From: an uncultured Prevotellaceae bacterium
GTDB lineage: Bacteria > Bacteroidota > Bacteroidia > Bacteroidales > Bacteroidaceae
Length of the DNA stretch: 51,346 nt
Assembly (NCBI GenBank): GCA_900320045.1
Contig: ONQT01000019.1
Span: forward strand, 1-51,346
Direction: 5' to 3'
Notes under the pieces: model-generated
Told to the model about the DNA's origin: nothing
The model's database searches: none
The model's input: the letters and a program-made list of their open reading frames with translations, nothing else
Shown: piece after piece, positions 1 to 7,018 of the stretch
How positions within the stretch are numbered: position 1 is the stretch's first letter
Layout of the letters: every line of letters starts with the position of its first letter
Translations under genes and position numbers: made by a program

Positions 1-38
1 AACCACCCATCTGCTATCTTTATCAGTTGTTCATTCAT
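1..38 (-). CDS. possible 5' end of a gene running off the left edge
   Basis: An ATG at 38-36 on the minus strand opens a frame of 12 codons (MNEQLIKIADGW) that stays open to the window edge. A TACTTTTGC -7 element lies about 125 bases upstream on the same strand, which would fit a gene with a moderately long leader. Too little is visible to identify a family. It could be a chance reading frame. Confidence 0.3.
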   Translation of the reverse strand, partial: MNEQLIKIADGW

Positions 39-161
39 ATCTTGCACTGTCTTGTATGTATTTCGTTCACTTTATATCGTTTTTAGTTTCTTGCCCCCCA
101 CTGCCTTATAACTCGGTGTCGTATTGTGCGTCATAAGCGTGGGTTAATAGTGTAATTGTCT

Positions 162-170
162 GCAAAAGTA
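162..170 (-). promoter_or_regulatory. Bacteroidetes -7 element, minus strand
   Basis: Read on the minus strand this is TACTTTTGC, matching TAnnTTTG. It points left, toward the partial gene at 38-1. No well-spaced -33 TTTG was found. Confidence 0.45.
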
Positions 171-233
171 CACAATCTTTCCCAAACCACCAAAACAATA
201 GCACAAAAATCCGTGAGAGTGGGATCTGTGCGA

Positions 234-273
234 CAAAAAAAGCCTCCCCGCTGCATTGCTGCAGGAGGAGGCT
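234..273 (-). terminator. intrinsic terminator of the fimbrillin-like gene
   Basis: On the minus strand a stem AGCCTCC/GGAGGCT, extended by an inner CTGCA/TGCAG stem, is followed directly by a run of seven T. It lies about 50 bases after the stop codon at 324. Confidence 0.85.
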
Positions 274-323
274 CTGTATTAATCGCACAGGGGGTCTGTC
301 CCCGTGTGTCACTGTTCTATTGG

Positions 324-1742
324 TTAGAAGCCGAGGACTGGCCTGAGATTGAAGATTTGGGTCATACTACCTTCGGCGTACCACCAATTGCTGAGGAAGT
401 ACCAACCGTGCCAGCCATCGCACTCCGTAGCAGACCAATAGGTGCCAGATATGGCCGTGCCGCCGACATTTGTGGTGATGTAGGCATTCACGGTAGCATC
501 GTAGGTATAACCATCTTCGTCGTATTTTGCCGAGCCGAGGTACTTGAATATCGCCTCGTAGTCGCTCTTCTGCGCCACGCACCAGTTCGACACGGTGGTG
601 CTGCCCAGCGTGGTGTAGCTCGTCAGGCTGCCAAGTGCACCGGCGGGCAGCTGCTTCAGCGTGGTGCCGGCGTAGGTCACAGATGCCCAGCTGTCGATGG
701 TGTACCACGACTGTTGCGTAGCGTCCTGCAGGGCCAGAATCAGACCGTGTCCGGTCGCTGTCACCTTGCCCAGGATGCCCACGGCGGTGCAGCCTGCGGG
801 CACAGCGGTCTTTGCATCGTGCAGATGGCCTGCGGCGCACACCACCTTGCCGTAGTCTGCCGTGGTGACAGCACTCAGCAGTGTATATGTCGGCCCAGCA
901 CTCCTCGTGATATTATAGATGTGGCCTGGTACGACCGTCTTCGTTGGCATCGCGATGTCGTTGCCGTCCACCGTCAGGGTGCATTCCTCTAATTTCCAAT
1001 CTTCAGACACGCCTACAGCAAAGGTGGCAACGCCAGTGGCATTGGTCGTTACATTTCCGCTGATAATACCTAGGCCTGTACCAAAACTTACTGTGACTTT
1101 TTTGTTTGCCGTCAGTCCGCTGATGGTGAAGCTGGCGATGGCATTCTGGGGAGCCAGGGCGAAGCCGCTGCTATATGAGACTGCCTGCTCAACGCTGAAC
1201 TGCTCCACGGCAGCAGCCTTCGTGAGGGCAAAAGCCTTTGTACGGTCAACATCAACCCATGCGTCAGAGCCGCTTTCTTCGACAGAAAAGAATCCATAGC
1301 TCCCGTAGCCGGCAGGCAGCAGGGTAGCACGGGCACTTGCCATAAGGTCATCGATAGTGCCGGTGTATTCACTTTCGGTATAAATAGTGCCGCTGAACTT
1401 TCCGGAAACAGCATCATAATCCAGCGTGCCGGCAAAACGGTCAGCATCTATATGGGATCCCTCCACAAACAGCTTGTCGCCCTCGCTGAAGGATAGTTTC
1501 TTGGTGCCGTCGTCGTACGCAGCGCGGTTAGAGCCCTTGTCGCCCTCGCGGGTTGCGCTGACGGTGACGGGCAGTGCGTAGCCCTTCTTGGCAACGGGCT
1601 GAGAGTTCACGGTGTTGTTAGTAAAATCGTCCTCGCTGCTGCAAGCAGTGGTCAGCAGCATGGTTGATAAAGCAATAAGCATCATTATCATCCCTGCTTT
1701 ATAGCCGTCCCTTCTCAAGGGACTCAAAATCTTTGTTTTCAT
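324..1742 (-). CDS. fimbrillin-like secreted lipoprotein
   Basis: A 472-residue predicted lipoprotein. It has a signal peptide with lipobox-like TTAC followed by SSEDD, a serine/threonine-rich body resembling Bacteroidales fimbrillin-type (FimA/Mfa-like) proteins, and a C-terminal 'YWSATE ... RPVLGF' module like the Lcl/DUF1566-type ends of that group. The likely location is the outer membrane or cell surface. I start at the ATG at 1742, not at the longer frame start 1850, because the signal peptide begins there. A perfect 17-bp palindrome (1707-1723) is translated in frame inside the signal peptide's n-region as part of 'SPLRRDGYKAG', which makes that region unusually long. The gene follows the 56-residue ORF at 1777-1947 by 34 bases, probably in one transcript. 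No fimbrial assembly partners are adjacent, so pilus function is only inferred. Confidence 0.72.
   Translation of the reverse strand: MKTKILSPLRRDGYKAGMIMMLIALSTMLLTTACSSEDDFTNNTVNSQPVAKKGYALPVTVSATREGDKGSNRAAYDDGTKKLSFSEGDKLFVEGSHIDADRFAGTLDYDAVSGKFSGTIYTESEYTGTIDDLMASARATLLPAGYGSYGFFSVEESGSDAWVDVDRTKAFALTKAAAVEQFSVEQAVSYSSGFALAPQNAIASFTISGLTANKKVTVSFGTGLGIISGNVTTNATGVATFAVGVSEDWKLEECTLTVDGNDIAMPTKTVVPGHIYNITRSAGPTYTLLSAVTTADYGKVVCAAGHLHDAKTAVPAGCTAVGILGKVTATGHGLILALQDATQQSWYTIDSWASVTYAGTTLKQLPAGALGSLTSYTTLGSTTVSNWCVAQKSDYEAIFKYLGSAKYDEDGYTYDATVNAYITTNVGGTAISGTYWSATECDGWHGWYFLSNWWYAEGSMTQIFNLRPVLGF
1707..1723. repeat. 17-bp perfect palindrome in a signal-peptide region
   Basis: GTCCCTT-CTC-AAGGGAC. 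It lies in frame near the start of the fimbrillin-like lipoprotein gene and adds residues before the hydrophobic core of the signal peptide. I infer an interspersed repeat insertion because the same kind of in-frame palindrome occurs in several other genes of the window. Confidence 0.55.
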
Positions 1743-1776
1743 TGTTCTTCTACGTTTTAAAAGGTTTATGACTAAA

Positions 1777-1947
1777 CTACTCGCCTTGGAAACTGAAATC
1801 GTCTTCCAGCGTAAACTCGGGAGCCAGCGTCTCCTCCGTAAACGTACCATCCATGGTCGCTGTCGTCTCTCCGCTGGTCATGAGCATCCCAGCGATTTTC
1901 AGCTCGACCACCTCAGCGGCCGGCGTCTCATACTGTTTTCTTTTCAT
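1777..1947 (-). CDS. 56-residue acidic small protein, function unknown
   Basis: An ATG at 1947 opens 56 codons ending TAG at 1777. The product begins MKRKQYETPAAEVVELKI, has 'GMLMTSGE' in the middle and ends 'DDFSFQGE'. The basic first residues, the early 'Y-x-x-P' and 'VELK' stretch and the acidic phenylalanine-rich tail resemble many short Prevotella/Bacteroides ORFs that precede surface lipoprotein genes, but I know no established function. There is no signal peptide or membrane segment. A strong TATCTTTGC -7 element lies 47 bases upstream at 1994-2002, which supports expression. The stop is 34 bases from the start of the lipoprotein gene, so the two are probably co-transcribed. It may be a small regulator, a peptide precursor or a leader peptide. 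Confidence 0.55.
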   Translation of the reverse strand: MKRKQYETPAAEVVELKIAGMLMTSGETTATMDGTFTEETLAPEFTLEDDFSFQGE

Positions 1948-1993
1948 TTGTTTTAAATTAGGTTTAATTGTTTATGCGAATTGTTTTGCGGCC

Positions 1994-2002
1994 GCAAAGA
2001 TA
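1994..2002 (-). promoter_or_regulatory. -7 element TATCTTTGC for the small ORF and lipoprotein
   Basis: On the minus strand TATCTTTGC matches the Bacteroidetes -7 consensus and lies 47 bases before the ATG at 1947. A clear -33 TTTG at 19-20 bases is not present, so strength is uncertain. Confidence 0.6.
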
Positions 2003-2262
2003 CGAATAATTCCGCCCAATCTTTACCCCCCCCGTTAAAAAGTGTTAACACCGTCTCCGTGTCCGTCCACAACCCACTAAGCGCTATCAGTGGGACAATG
2101 AGGAACATCGTGTCACAACTTTTATATGACATTCTTGGATGTTTACAAAATAGTATGCGCCGATTAGCTGACGGTGACATATATAAACCATATGCCATCA
2201 TTAATGACCACACGTTTGCCGCGTCAGAGAATGAACTGAGAAAATAAAGAATTCCGTCTTAA

Positions 2263-2364
2263 CAAGTCGCTTACCGATACGAACGGGGCTCTTGTCCTAG
2301 ACGGAGCTTAGAGAGTGTGCACATTAGCAAGTCGCTTGCCGATACAAACGGGGCTCTTGCCCTA
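2263..2364. repeat. two 37-bp imperfect direct repeats
   Basis: Copies at 2263-2299 and 2328-2364 match at 34 of 37 positions, 65 bp apart. Each contains CAAGTCGCTT near its start and AACGGGGCTCTTG near its end. They lie in the leader between the distal promoter (2451-2483) and the small ORF. Confidence 0.85.
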
Positions 2365-2450
2365 TGGCGACACTTTATAATTTAAATGGGACGGTGGCGA
2401 TATGGTCCTGCCCCTACTCGGAAAGTTACCGGATAGTCATTTCTGACGCT

Positions 2451-2483
2451 GCAAAGTTACGAACTATTTTCGAGAAAAGCAAA
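2451..2483 (-). promoter_or_regulatory. full Bacteroidetes promoter, minus strand
   Basis: Read on the minus strand: TTTG (2483-2480), 20 bases, then TAACTTTG (2459-2452). Spacing and both boxes fit the Bacteroidetes consensus. It would drive a transcript with a leader of about 500 bases before the small ORF at 1947, passing through both direct repeats. Confidence 0.65.
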
Positions 2484-2595
2484 TAATTCTATGATTATTT
2501 TCGTTCATCTTCTCTTTTTGCCCTATACACTGCCAAACCAATCGCATAAAAATCTGTGAGATCTGAGAGATCTGTGCGACAAAAAACGACTGGCA

Positions 2596-4689
2596 CTAAT
2601 ACGCCAAGACGGGCCAGAGGTCGCGGATGCGGGACTCGGGGTCCCAGCGGTCGCCGAAGGTCCAGCGGGCGGTGACGGTGTGGTACTCGGGGGCACCGGG
2701 TGCCGTGCGCAGGTTGTCGTCCAGCCAGCCGCTGTGTCCACCGTCGCGCCAGCAGGCCCAATAGTAGGTGCGCAGGCCCCACGGGCAGGGGTCGAGAACC
2801 TTGTCGGTATAGGCGTAGGCGATGTTCTTGTCGAGGATGTTCTGCGACAGGTGGCAGTGGACGAGGAAGAACTGCGAGTCGTGGTGGTAGCGGCCGAGAT
2901 GGGTGGGCACCTTGGCGTCGAACTCGGAGTCGACGATGACGAGTTTCTTGTTGGGGTCGCCGCGACCGTCGTGCCAGAGGATGGCATGTCCGTCGCCGAG
3001 GAACTTGGTGCGGGTAACGTAGCAGGTGCCGCGCGGACACAGGAAGTCGACACCGCCGCAGCGCAGGTCGAGGTCGGCGTGGTAGTACATGCCGTCGTTG
3101 CCCCACAGCGACAGGGCGTCGTTGCCGTCGGAACCGATGTTGCTGTTGATGATGATGGTGCGCGTGGCCTTGCCGTAGACGGCAAACTGGTGGGCGGTGG
3201 TGGCCTCGACGGTGGTGCCGTAGTTGTTGTAGACGGTCAGCCCGCTGATGACGCAGTCGTCGGCACCTTCCTGCAGGACGATGGCACCCGGGCCTACGGG
3301 TTGTCCGTTGTGCTGCTGCTTGGGCATCTTGCTGCGCAGCTCGGCAATGCGGATGATAGTGCTGTCGCGCTGTTCGCCCACCAAAACGATGTTGGGACGG
3401 TCGATGATGACCTTCTCCTGGTACAGGCCTTTCTTGATGAGAATCTTATAGGGCGTCTTGCCGTTTACCGGTGCGTCCTCGATGGCTTGCTGGATGCGCT
3501 GTCCGGGCTGTACGACGGCATCGAAGAGGGCTTCGTTGACGACGGGCTTGCGGAACATGACGATGGTGCCGTTCTCGTTAGCGCCCTTGGTGGTGAGGCT
3601 GATGGCAACCTTGTGCTGCGGGTCGTACCGGTCGGCCCACTGGTCGTAGACGGGATAGAGTGCTGCCAGACGGTCGAAGAACCAGCCGTAGCCGTTGCGC
3701 CGCTCGTGACCAATCTGTTCCAGTCGGCGACGGGGAATGCCGTCGCGGTCGCAGACGAACGGCTCGCAGCGCTCCAGGTCGTAGTAGCGCGCCCATAGCG
3801 GCGCGGTGGCCGTCGAGTCCTCAAAGAGCACCTTGTCGCGGTCGGGACTGCCCCGGTCGCCGGTATAGGTCTGGCGCAGGCCGGTGAGCTTGTATTTGTC
3901 TATCCAGCGCATGGCGGCATGGACGGCTTTCGTCACGCGGTCGTCGGGATTGGGCAGCGACATAAGCAGGCGTACGATGCTGCCACTCTCGGACGAGCAG
4001 TACGACGGCAGTTCGAAGGCACGGGCGGGTGCCGGCAGATAGGTGTCGCGGTCGTGCTGCTGGCACCATACCGTCAGCTCGCCGTTGGTCACAATCTGCG
4101 TCTTCAGGATGCATTCGATGCCCATGTCGAAGGCTTTGAGCATGCGCTTCTTCATCTTCTTGTCGACGATGCCCTGATAGGGCTGGCGGCCCTCGGCAAT
4201 GTCGCGCAGCATGGTCAGCGTGTGCGTCATAGCGTCGTCGTTGTAGGTGATGTGTATCTGGTAGCCCTTGGGGTTCGGCCAGAACTGGGGCCAGCCGCCA
4301 TTGGGATATTGTCCGCTGAGCAGGTAGTCGACGGCCTGGCGCACGGCATCACGGTAGCGCACGTCCTTGGTGGCCTGGTACAGTCGGGCCAGGAAGGTCA
4401 TCTGCATGGTGGTAGCGCCGTTGTCGGTCGTGGAGTCGTCGCGACGCTGCTTGTCGACCGCTATCGCCGCCTTCTCATCGGCCGTCAGCGGACGAGCCAT
4501 ATTGATGTTCTTGGGCCAGCCGCCCGTAACGCGCTGATAGAGCAGCACCTGGTCGCCGATGCGTCGTGCCTCGTCGGTCGTGAAAAACTCGGAACGCGTC
4601 TCGCGCAGTCCCTTGTCGCGTTCCTTGAGTTGTGCACTGGCCGTCAGGGTCATCGCCAGCAGCAGGAGTGTAGTTAGTAGTTTGGACAT
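2596..4689 (-). CDS. pectate lyase (PL10) fused to pectinesterase-like (CE8) domain
   Basis: A 697-residue exported enzyme with a signal peptide of about 20 residues ending SAQ. Residues about 30-345 form a PL10 pectate lyase (GGWPKN, DNGATT, GGWPQFWP, ITYNDDAM), cleaving polygalacturonate by beta-elimination. Residues about 390-697 form a right-handed beta-helix like CE8 pectin methylesterases. The acid residues are present in 'GNDALSLWG' (about 521) and 'GGVDFLCPRG' (about 546), but these motifs differ from the textbook QDTL and VDFIFG, and the usual LGRPW is 'LGRYHH' (about 598). Similar divergent CE8 domains are known in Bacteroidetes. One polypeptide could de-esterify and cut homogalacturonan. 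The start lies 9 bases after the xth stop, so it is probably in the same transcript as the AP endonuclease and GH105 genes upstream. Confidence 0.88.
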   Translation of the reverse strand: MSKLLTTLLLLAMTLTASAQLKERDKGLRETRSEFFTTDEARRIGDQVLLYQRVTGGWPKNINMARPLTADEKAAIAVDKQRRDDSTTDNGATTMQMTFLARLYQATKDVRYRDAVRQAVDYLLSGQYPNGGWPQFWPNPKGYQIHITYNDDAMTHTLTMLRDIAEGRQPYQGIVDKKMKKRMLKAFDMGIECILKTQIVTNGELTVWCQQHDRDTYLPAPARAFELPSYCSSESGSIVRLLMSLPNPDDRVTKAVHAAMRWIDKYKLTGLRQTYTGDRGSPDRDKVLFEDSTATAPLWARYYDLERCEPFVCDRDGIPRRRLEQIGHERRNGYGWFFDRLAALYPVYDQWADRYDPQHKVAISLTTKGANENGTIVMFRKPVVNEALFDAVVQPGQRIQQAIEDAPVNGKTPYKILIKKGLYQEKVIIDRPNIVLVGEQRDSTIIRIAELRSKMPKQQHNGQPVGPGAIVLQEGADDCVISGLTVYNNYGTTVEATTAHQFAVYGKATRTIIINSNIGSDGNDALSLWGNDGMYYHADLDLRCGGVDFLCPRGTCYVTRTKFLGDGHAILWHDGRGDPNKKLVIVDSEFDAKVPTHLGRYHHDSQFFLVHCHLSQNILDKNIAYAYTDKVLDPCPWGLRTYYWACWRDGGHSGWLDDNLRTAPGAPEYHTVTARWTFGDRWDPESRIRDLWPVLAY

Positions 4690-4698
4690 GGGTGTTGG

Positions 4699-5451
4699 TT
4701 ATGTGTTAAGGTCCAGTTCCACCGGGCAGTGGTCGGAGCCGAGGATGTCGGTGTGTATCTTGGCATCGGCAATCTGCGGGCGCAGACGCTCGCTGGCGAC
4801 GAAGTAGTCGATGCGCCAGCCGGCATTCTTCTGGCGCGCCTGGAAGCGGTACGACCACCACGAATACGTGACCTGCTCGGGATATAGCGTGCGGAAAGTG
4901 TCGATGAAGCCACTATTTAATAAGGTGGTGAACTTGGCGCGCTCCTGGTCGGTGAAGCCGGCATTCATGCGGTTGGTCTTGGGGTTCTTCAGGTCTATCT
5001 CCTCGTGCGCCACGTTCAGGTCGCCACACAGGATGACGGGTTTCTTCTGGTCCAGCGCCATCAGATAAGCGCGGAAGTCGTCCTCCCACGTCATGCGGTA
5101 GTCGAGACGCTTCAAGCCGTCCTGCGAATTGGGCGTGTAGCAGGTTACCAGATAGAACTGCTCCATCTCCAGCGTGATGACGCGCCCCTCGTGGTCGTGC
5201 TCATCGATTCCTATCCCATAGGTAACACTGAGGGGCTTGTGCCTGGTGAAGATGGCGGTACCCGAGTAGCCTTTCTTCTCGGCATAGTTCCAGTACGACG
5301 TATAGCCCTCGAACTCGAGATCCAGCTGTCCCTCCTGCATCTTGGTCTCCTGCAGGCAGAAGAAGTCTGCGTCCAGCTCCTTGAAAATCTTGCTGAAGCC
5401 CTTGCCCTCGCACGCCCTCAGCCCATTCACGTTCCAACTAATTAGTTTCAT
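4699..5451 (-). CDS. xth: exodeoxyribonuclease III / AP endonuclease
   Basis: A 250-residue member of the ExoIII (Xth) branch of the endonuclease/exonuclease/phosphatase fold. It opens with the canonical [13 protein letters not shown], carries the metal-binding Glu in 'FFCLQETK' and later the Asp/Asn pair in 'CGDLNVAH'. The end has 'WRIDYFVAS' and a terminal 'SDHCPV' catalytic histidine motif. It would cut DNA at abasic sites and remove 3' blocks during base excision repair in the cytoplasm. Length is normal. It lies between two pectin-degradation genes with gaps of 33 and 9 bases, so a housekeeping repair gene appears embedded in the carbohydrate transcript. Confidence 0.95.
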   Translation of the reverse strand: MKLISWNVNGLRACEGKGFSKIFKELDADFFCLQETKMQEGQLDLEFEGYTSYWNYAEKKGYSGTAIFTRHKPLSVTYGIGIDEHDHEGRVITLEMEQFYLVTCYTPNSQDGLKRLDYRMTWEDDFRAYLMALDQKKPVILCGDLNVAHEEIDLKNPKTNRMNAGFTDQERAKFTTLLNSGFIDTFRTLYPEQVTYSWWSYRFQARQKNAGWRIDYFVASERLRPQIADAKIHTDILGSDHCPVELDLNT

Positions 5452-5484
5452 ACCTCTTACATCTTACCTCTTACATCATACTTC

Positions 5485-6981
5485 TTACATCTCCCCTCTC
5501 TCATACTCCGTTGCTGCCAGGATGAAGGCGCCGAACACCTTACCCTCGGTATAGAAGCTGGGCGATGAGGGGTTGCTGACGGTAGGCTCCGTGTCCTTGC
5601 CCAGCAGATAGTATGCTGCCGAGCCGTCGCGGTAGTCCTTGCCACCCAGTCCGGCCGACTTGCTGCAACCGATGAGGTGCACCCCACCCTTGCCGTCGCT
5701 CACCATAAACTGCTCGATGATGCCCTTGTAGGCCTTTTTGGCGATGCAGGCATATTTCTTGTCGAGCAGCCCCAGACGCACCGCCTTGAGATAGGCAGCG
5801 GTGAAGATGGCCGTGCACGACGACTCGAGGTAGTTGCTGACGGGCTGGTCGGTATAGCGATAGGAGGCGTTGTAGGTTGTGGCCTTGAAGCTGCCGTCGT
5901 GCGCCACCAGCTGATACCAGCAGCCGGTCTTTGCATCCTGACGAGCTGCCAGTCCCTGTGCCAGCGGTTGCAGCTGACTGAACAGTATCTGGTAGGCGAT
6001 GGAGTGTGTGTCGCCCTTCTGCTGCATCTGTTCCAGGATGTCCACCAGCGCCAGGAAGTACCATCCGATGGCACGTCCCCAGTATTCGGCGCTGTGGTAC
6101 ACCTCGGCACCCTTGACGGCGCTGATGCCTGCCCAGTCCTTGGCGGCCTGTCCGCCAGGCTCGGCGGTGAAGGCGTGGTAGAGCAGCTGCGTGTCCTCAT
6201 TCCACAGGAACTTCCACGCAATGTTGAACTGATGGGCTATCAGGTCCCAGTCGTTGTTGCTGACGGGCTTGTAGTCCTGGTATTCGTTGATCATCTGTGC
6301 CAGCAGGGCCGGTCCCATGTACTGTCCGTCGCACCACATCTGGTTCACGTAGTTCGCCTTGTGCCACCAGCCTCCGGCAGCCGTAGACAGCGTGGTGTTC
6401 TTGATGGCGTAGGTACTGTTGGCTGTGCGGATGCCCTGCAGGGCTGCTGCCATGCGCTCGTCGGCCGTCAGCAGCGTCGTGGCATTGCTGTACGTCTCGC
6501 TGTCGGCAAAATGTCCGCTGGCCGCCAGCTGCCTCAGCTTGAAGTACAGCTTGACGGCGTTCAGGTCGTCGAAGCTCTTGCCCAGCTTGCCGGCCTCGGC
6601 AATGTCGAAGCGGCATCCGTAGTCCTGCATAGCGTAGAACCACGGTTTGACGTCGACCTCCTTGCTGTCCTTGTAGTAGTCCACAGCCTCGAGGATGGCC
6701 TTCGCCACCAGTCCCGGCACGTAGTCGAGCACCTTCTTCGTGTTCCTGGCCTGCTCCGTCTGGCGTCCCCGGTCGTCAAAGACGCCGAAGCCCGCCTGCT
6801 TGGTATTGGCGTAGAAGTCGTTGATACGCGAGTTGATGACCAACTCCGAATAGCGCACACCCTTTTGGAACTTGCAGGCCACACCGGCCTGCCTGGGCAC
6901 CTGGGGCTTCTTCTTGCCCCCTGCCGTCATAGTCGTTCCAAAAGCCAGCAGCACTGCTGCCAACAGTAATAATCTCTTCAT
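5485..6981 (-). CDS. GH105-type unsaturated rhamnogalacturonyl hydrolase
   Basis: A 498-residue exported (alpha/alpha)6-barrel glycosidase of the GH88/GH105 group (YteR/YesR-like). The signal peptide is MKRLLLLAAVLLAFGTTMTA. Diagnostic stretches are 'WWHKANYVNQMWCDGQYMG', whose Asp near residue 217 matches the catalytic acid of YteR, and 'EYWGRAIGWYFLALVDIL'. Such enzymes remove the unsaturated uronic acid left at the non-reducing end after rhamnogalacturonan or pectin lyases act, so the job complements the PL10-CE8 enzyme two genes downstream. A C-terminal extension of about 70 residues follows the barrel core. The start is clear from the signal peptide. It follows the protease relic by 37 bases. 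GH105 versus GH88 cannot be settled by eye. Confidence 0.85.
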   Translation of the reverse strand: MKRLLLLAAVLLAFGTTMTAGGKKKPQVPRQAGVACKFQKGVRYSELVINSRINDFYANTKQAGFGVFDDRGRQTEQARNTKKVLDYVPGLVAKAILEAVDYYKDSKEVDVKPWFYAMQDYGCRFDIAEAGKLGKSFDDLNAVKLYFKLRQLAASGHFADSETYSNATTLLTADERMAAALQGIRTANSTYAIKNTTLSTAAGGWWHKANYVNQMWCDGQYMGPALLAQMINEYQDYKPVSNNDWDLIAHQFNIAWKFLWNEDTQLLYHAFTAEPGGQAAKDWAGISAVKGAEVYHSAEYWGRAIGWYFLALVDILEQMQQKGDTHSIAYQILFSQLQPLAQGLAARQDAKTGCWYQLVAHDGSFKATTYNASYRYTDQPVSNYLESSCTAIFTAAYLKAVRLGLLDKKYACIAKKAYKGIIEQFMVSDGKGGVHLIGCSKSAGLGGKDYRDGSAAYYLLGKDTEPTVSNPSSPSFYTEGKVFGAFILAATEYERGEM

Positions 6982-7018
6982 TGTATAGTCTTTTTAAGTA
7001 GCTCTGCGTGCAAAGTCA

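Larger units (their letters stand above)
1948..2595. other. 648-bp non-coding leader region
   Basis: No convincing gene is seen on either strand. It holds two minus-strand -7 elements (1994-2002 and 2451-2459), a pair of 37-bp direct repeats (2263-2299 and 2328-2364), and an inverted repeat CCCACT/AGTGGG near 2073-2094. At 2544-2587 is a stretch resembling 199-239 near the other end of this locus. The 86-codon minus frame at 1953-2213 has no recognisable features. Confidence 0.6.

Noticed and set aside
1953-2213. 86-codon minus-strand ORF in the fimbrillin leader
   Set aside because: Starts at a GTG, overlaps the proximal promoter, no conserved features.
2680-3798. 372-codon plus-strand frame over the pectate lyase gene
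   Set aside because: Val/Asp/Gly-biased shadow of the conserved PL10-CE8 gene on the other strand.
5677-6969. 430-codon plus-strand frame over the GH105 gene
   Set aside because: Shadow of a gene with clear GH105 motifs; no family resemblance of its own.
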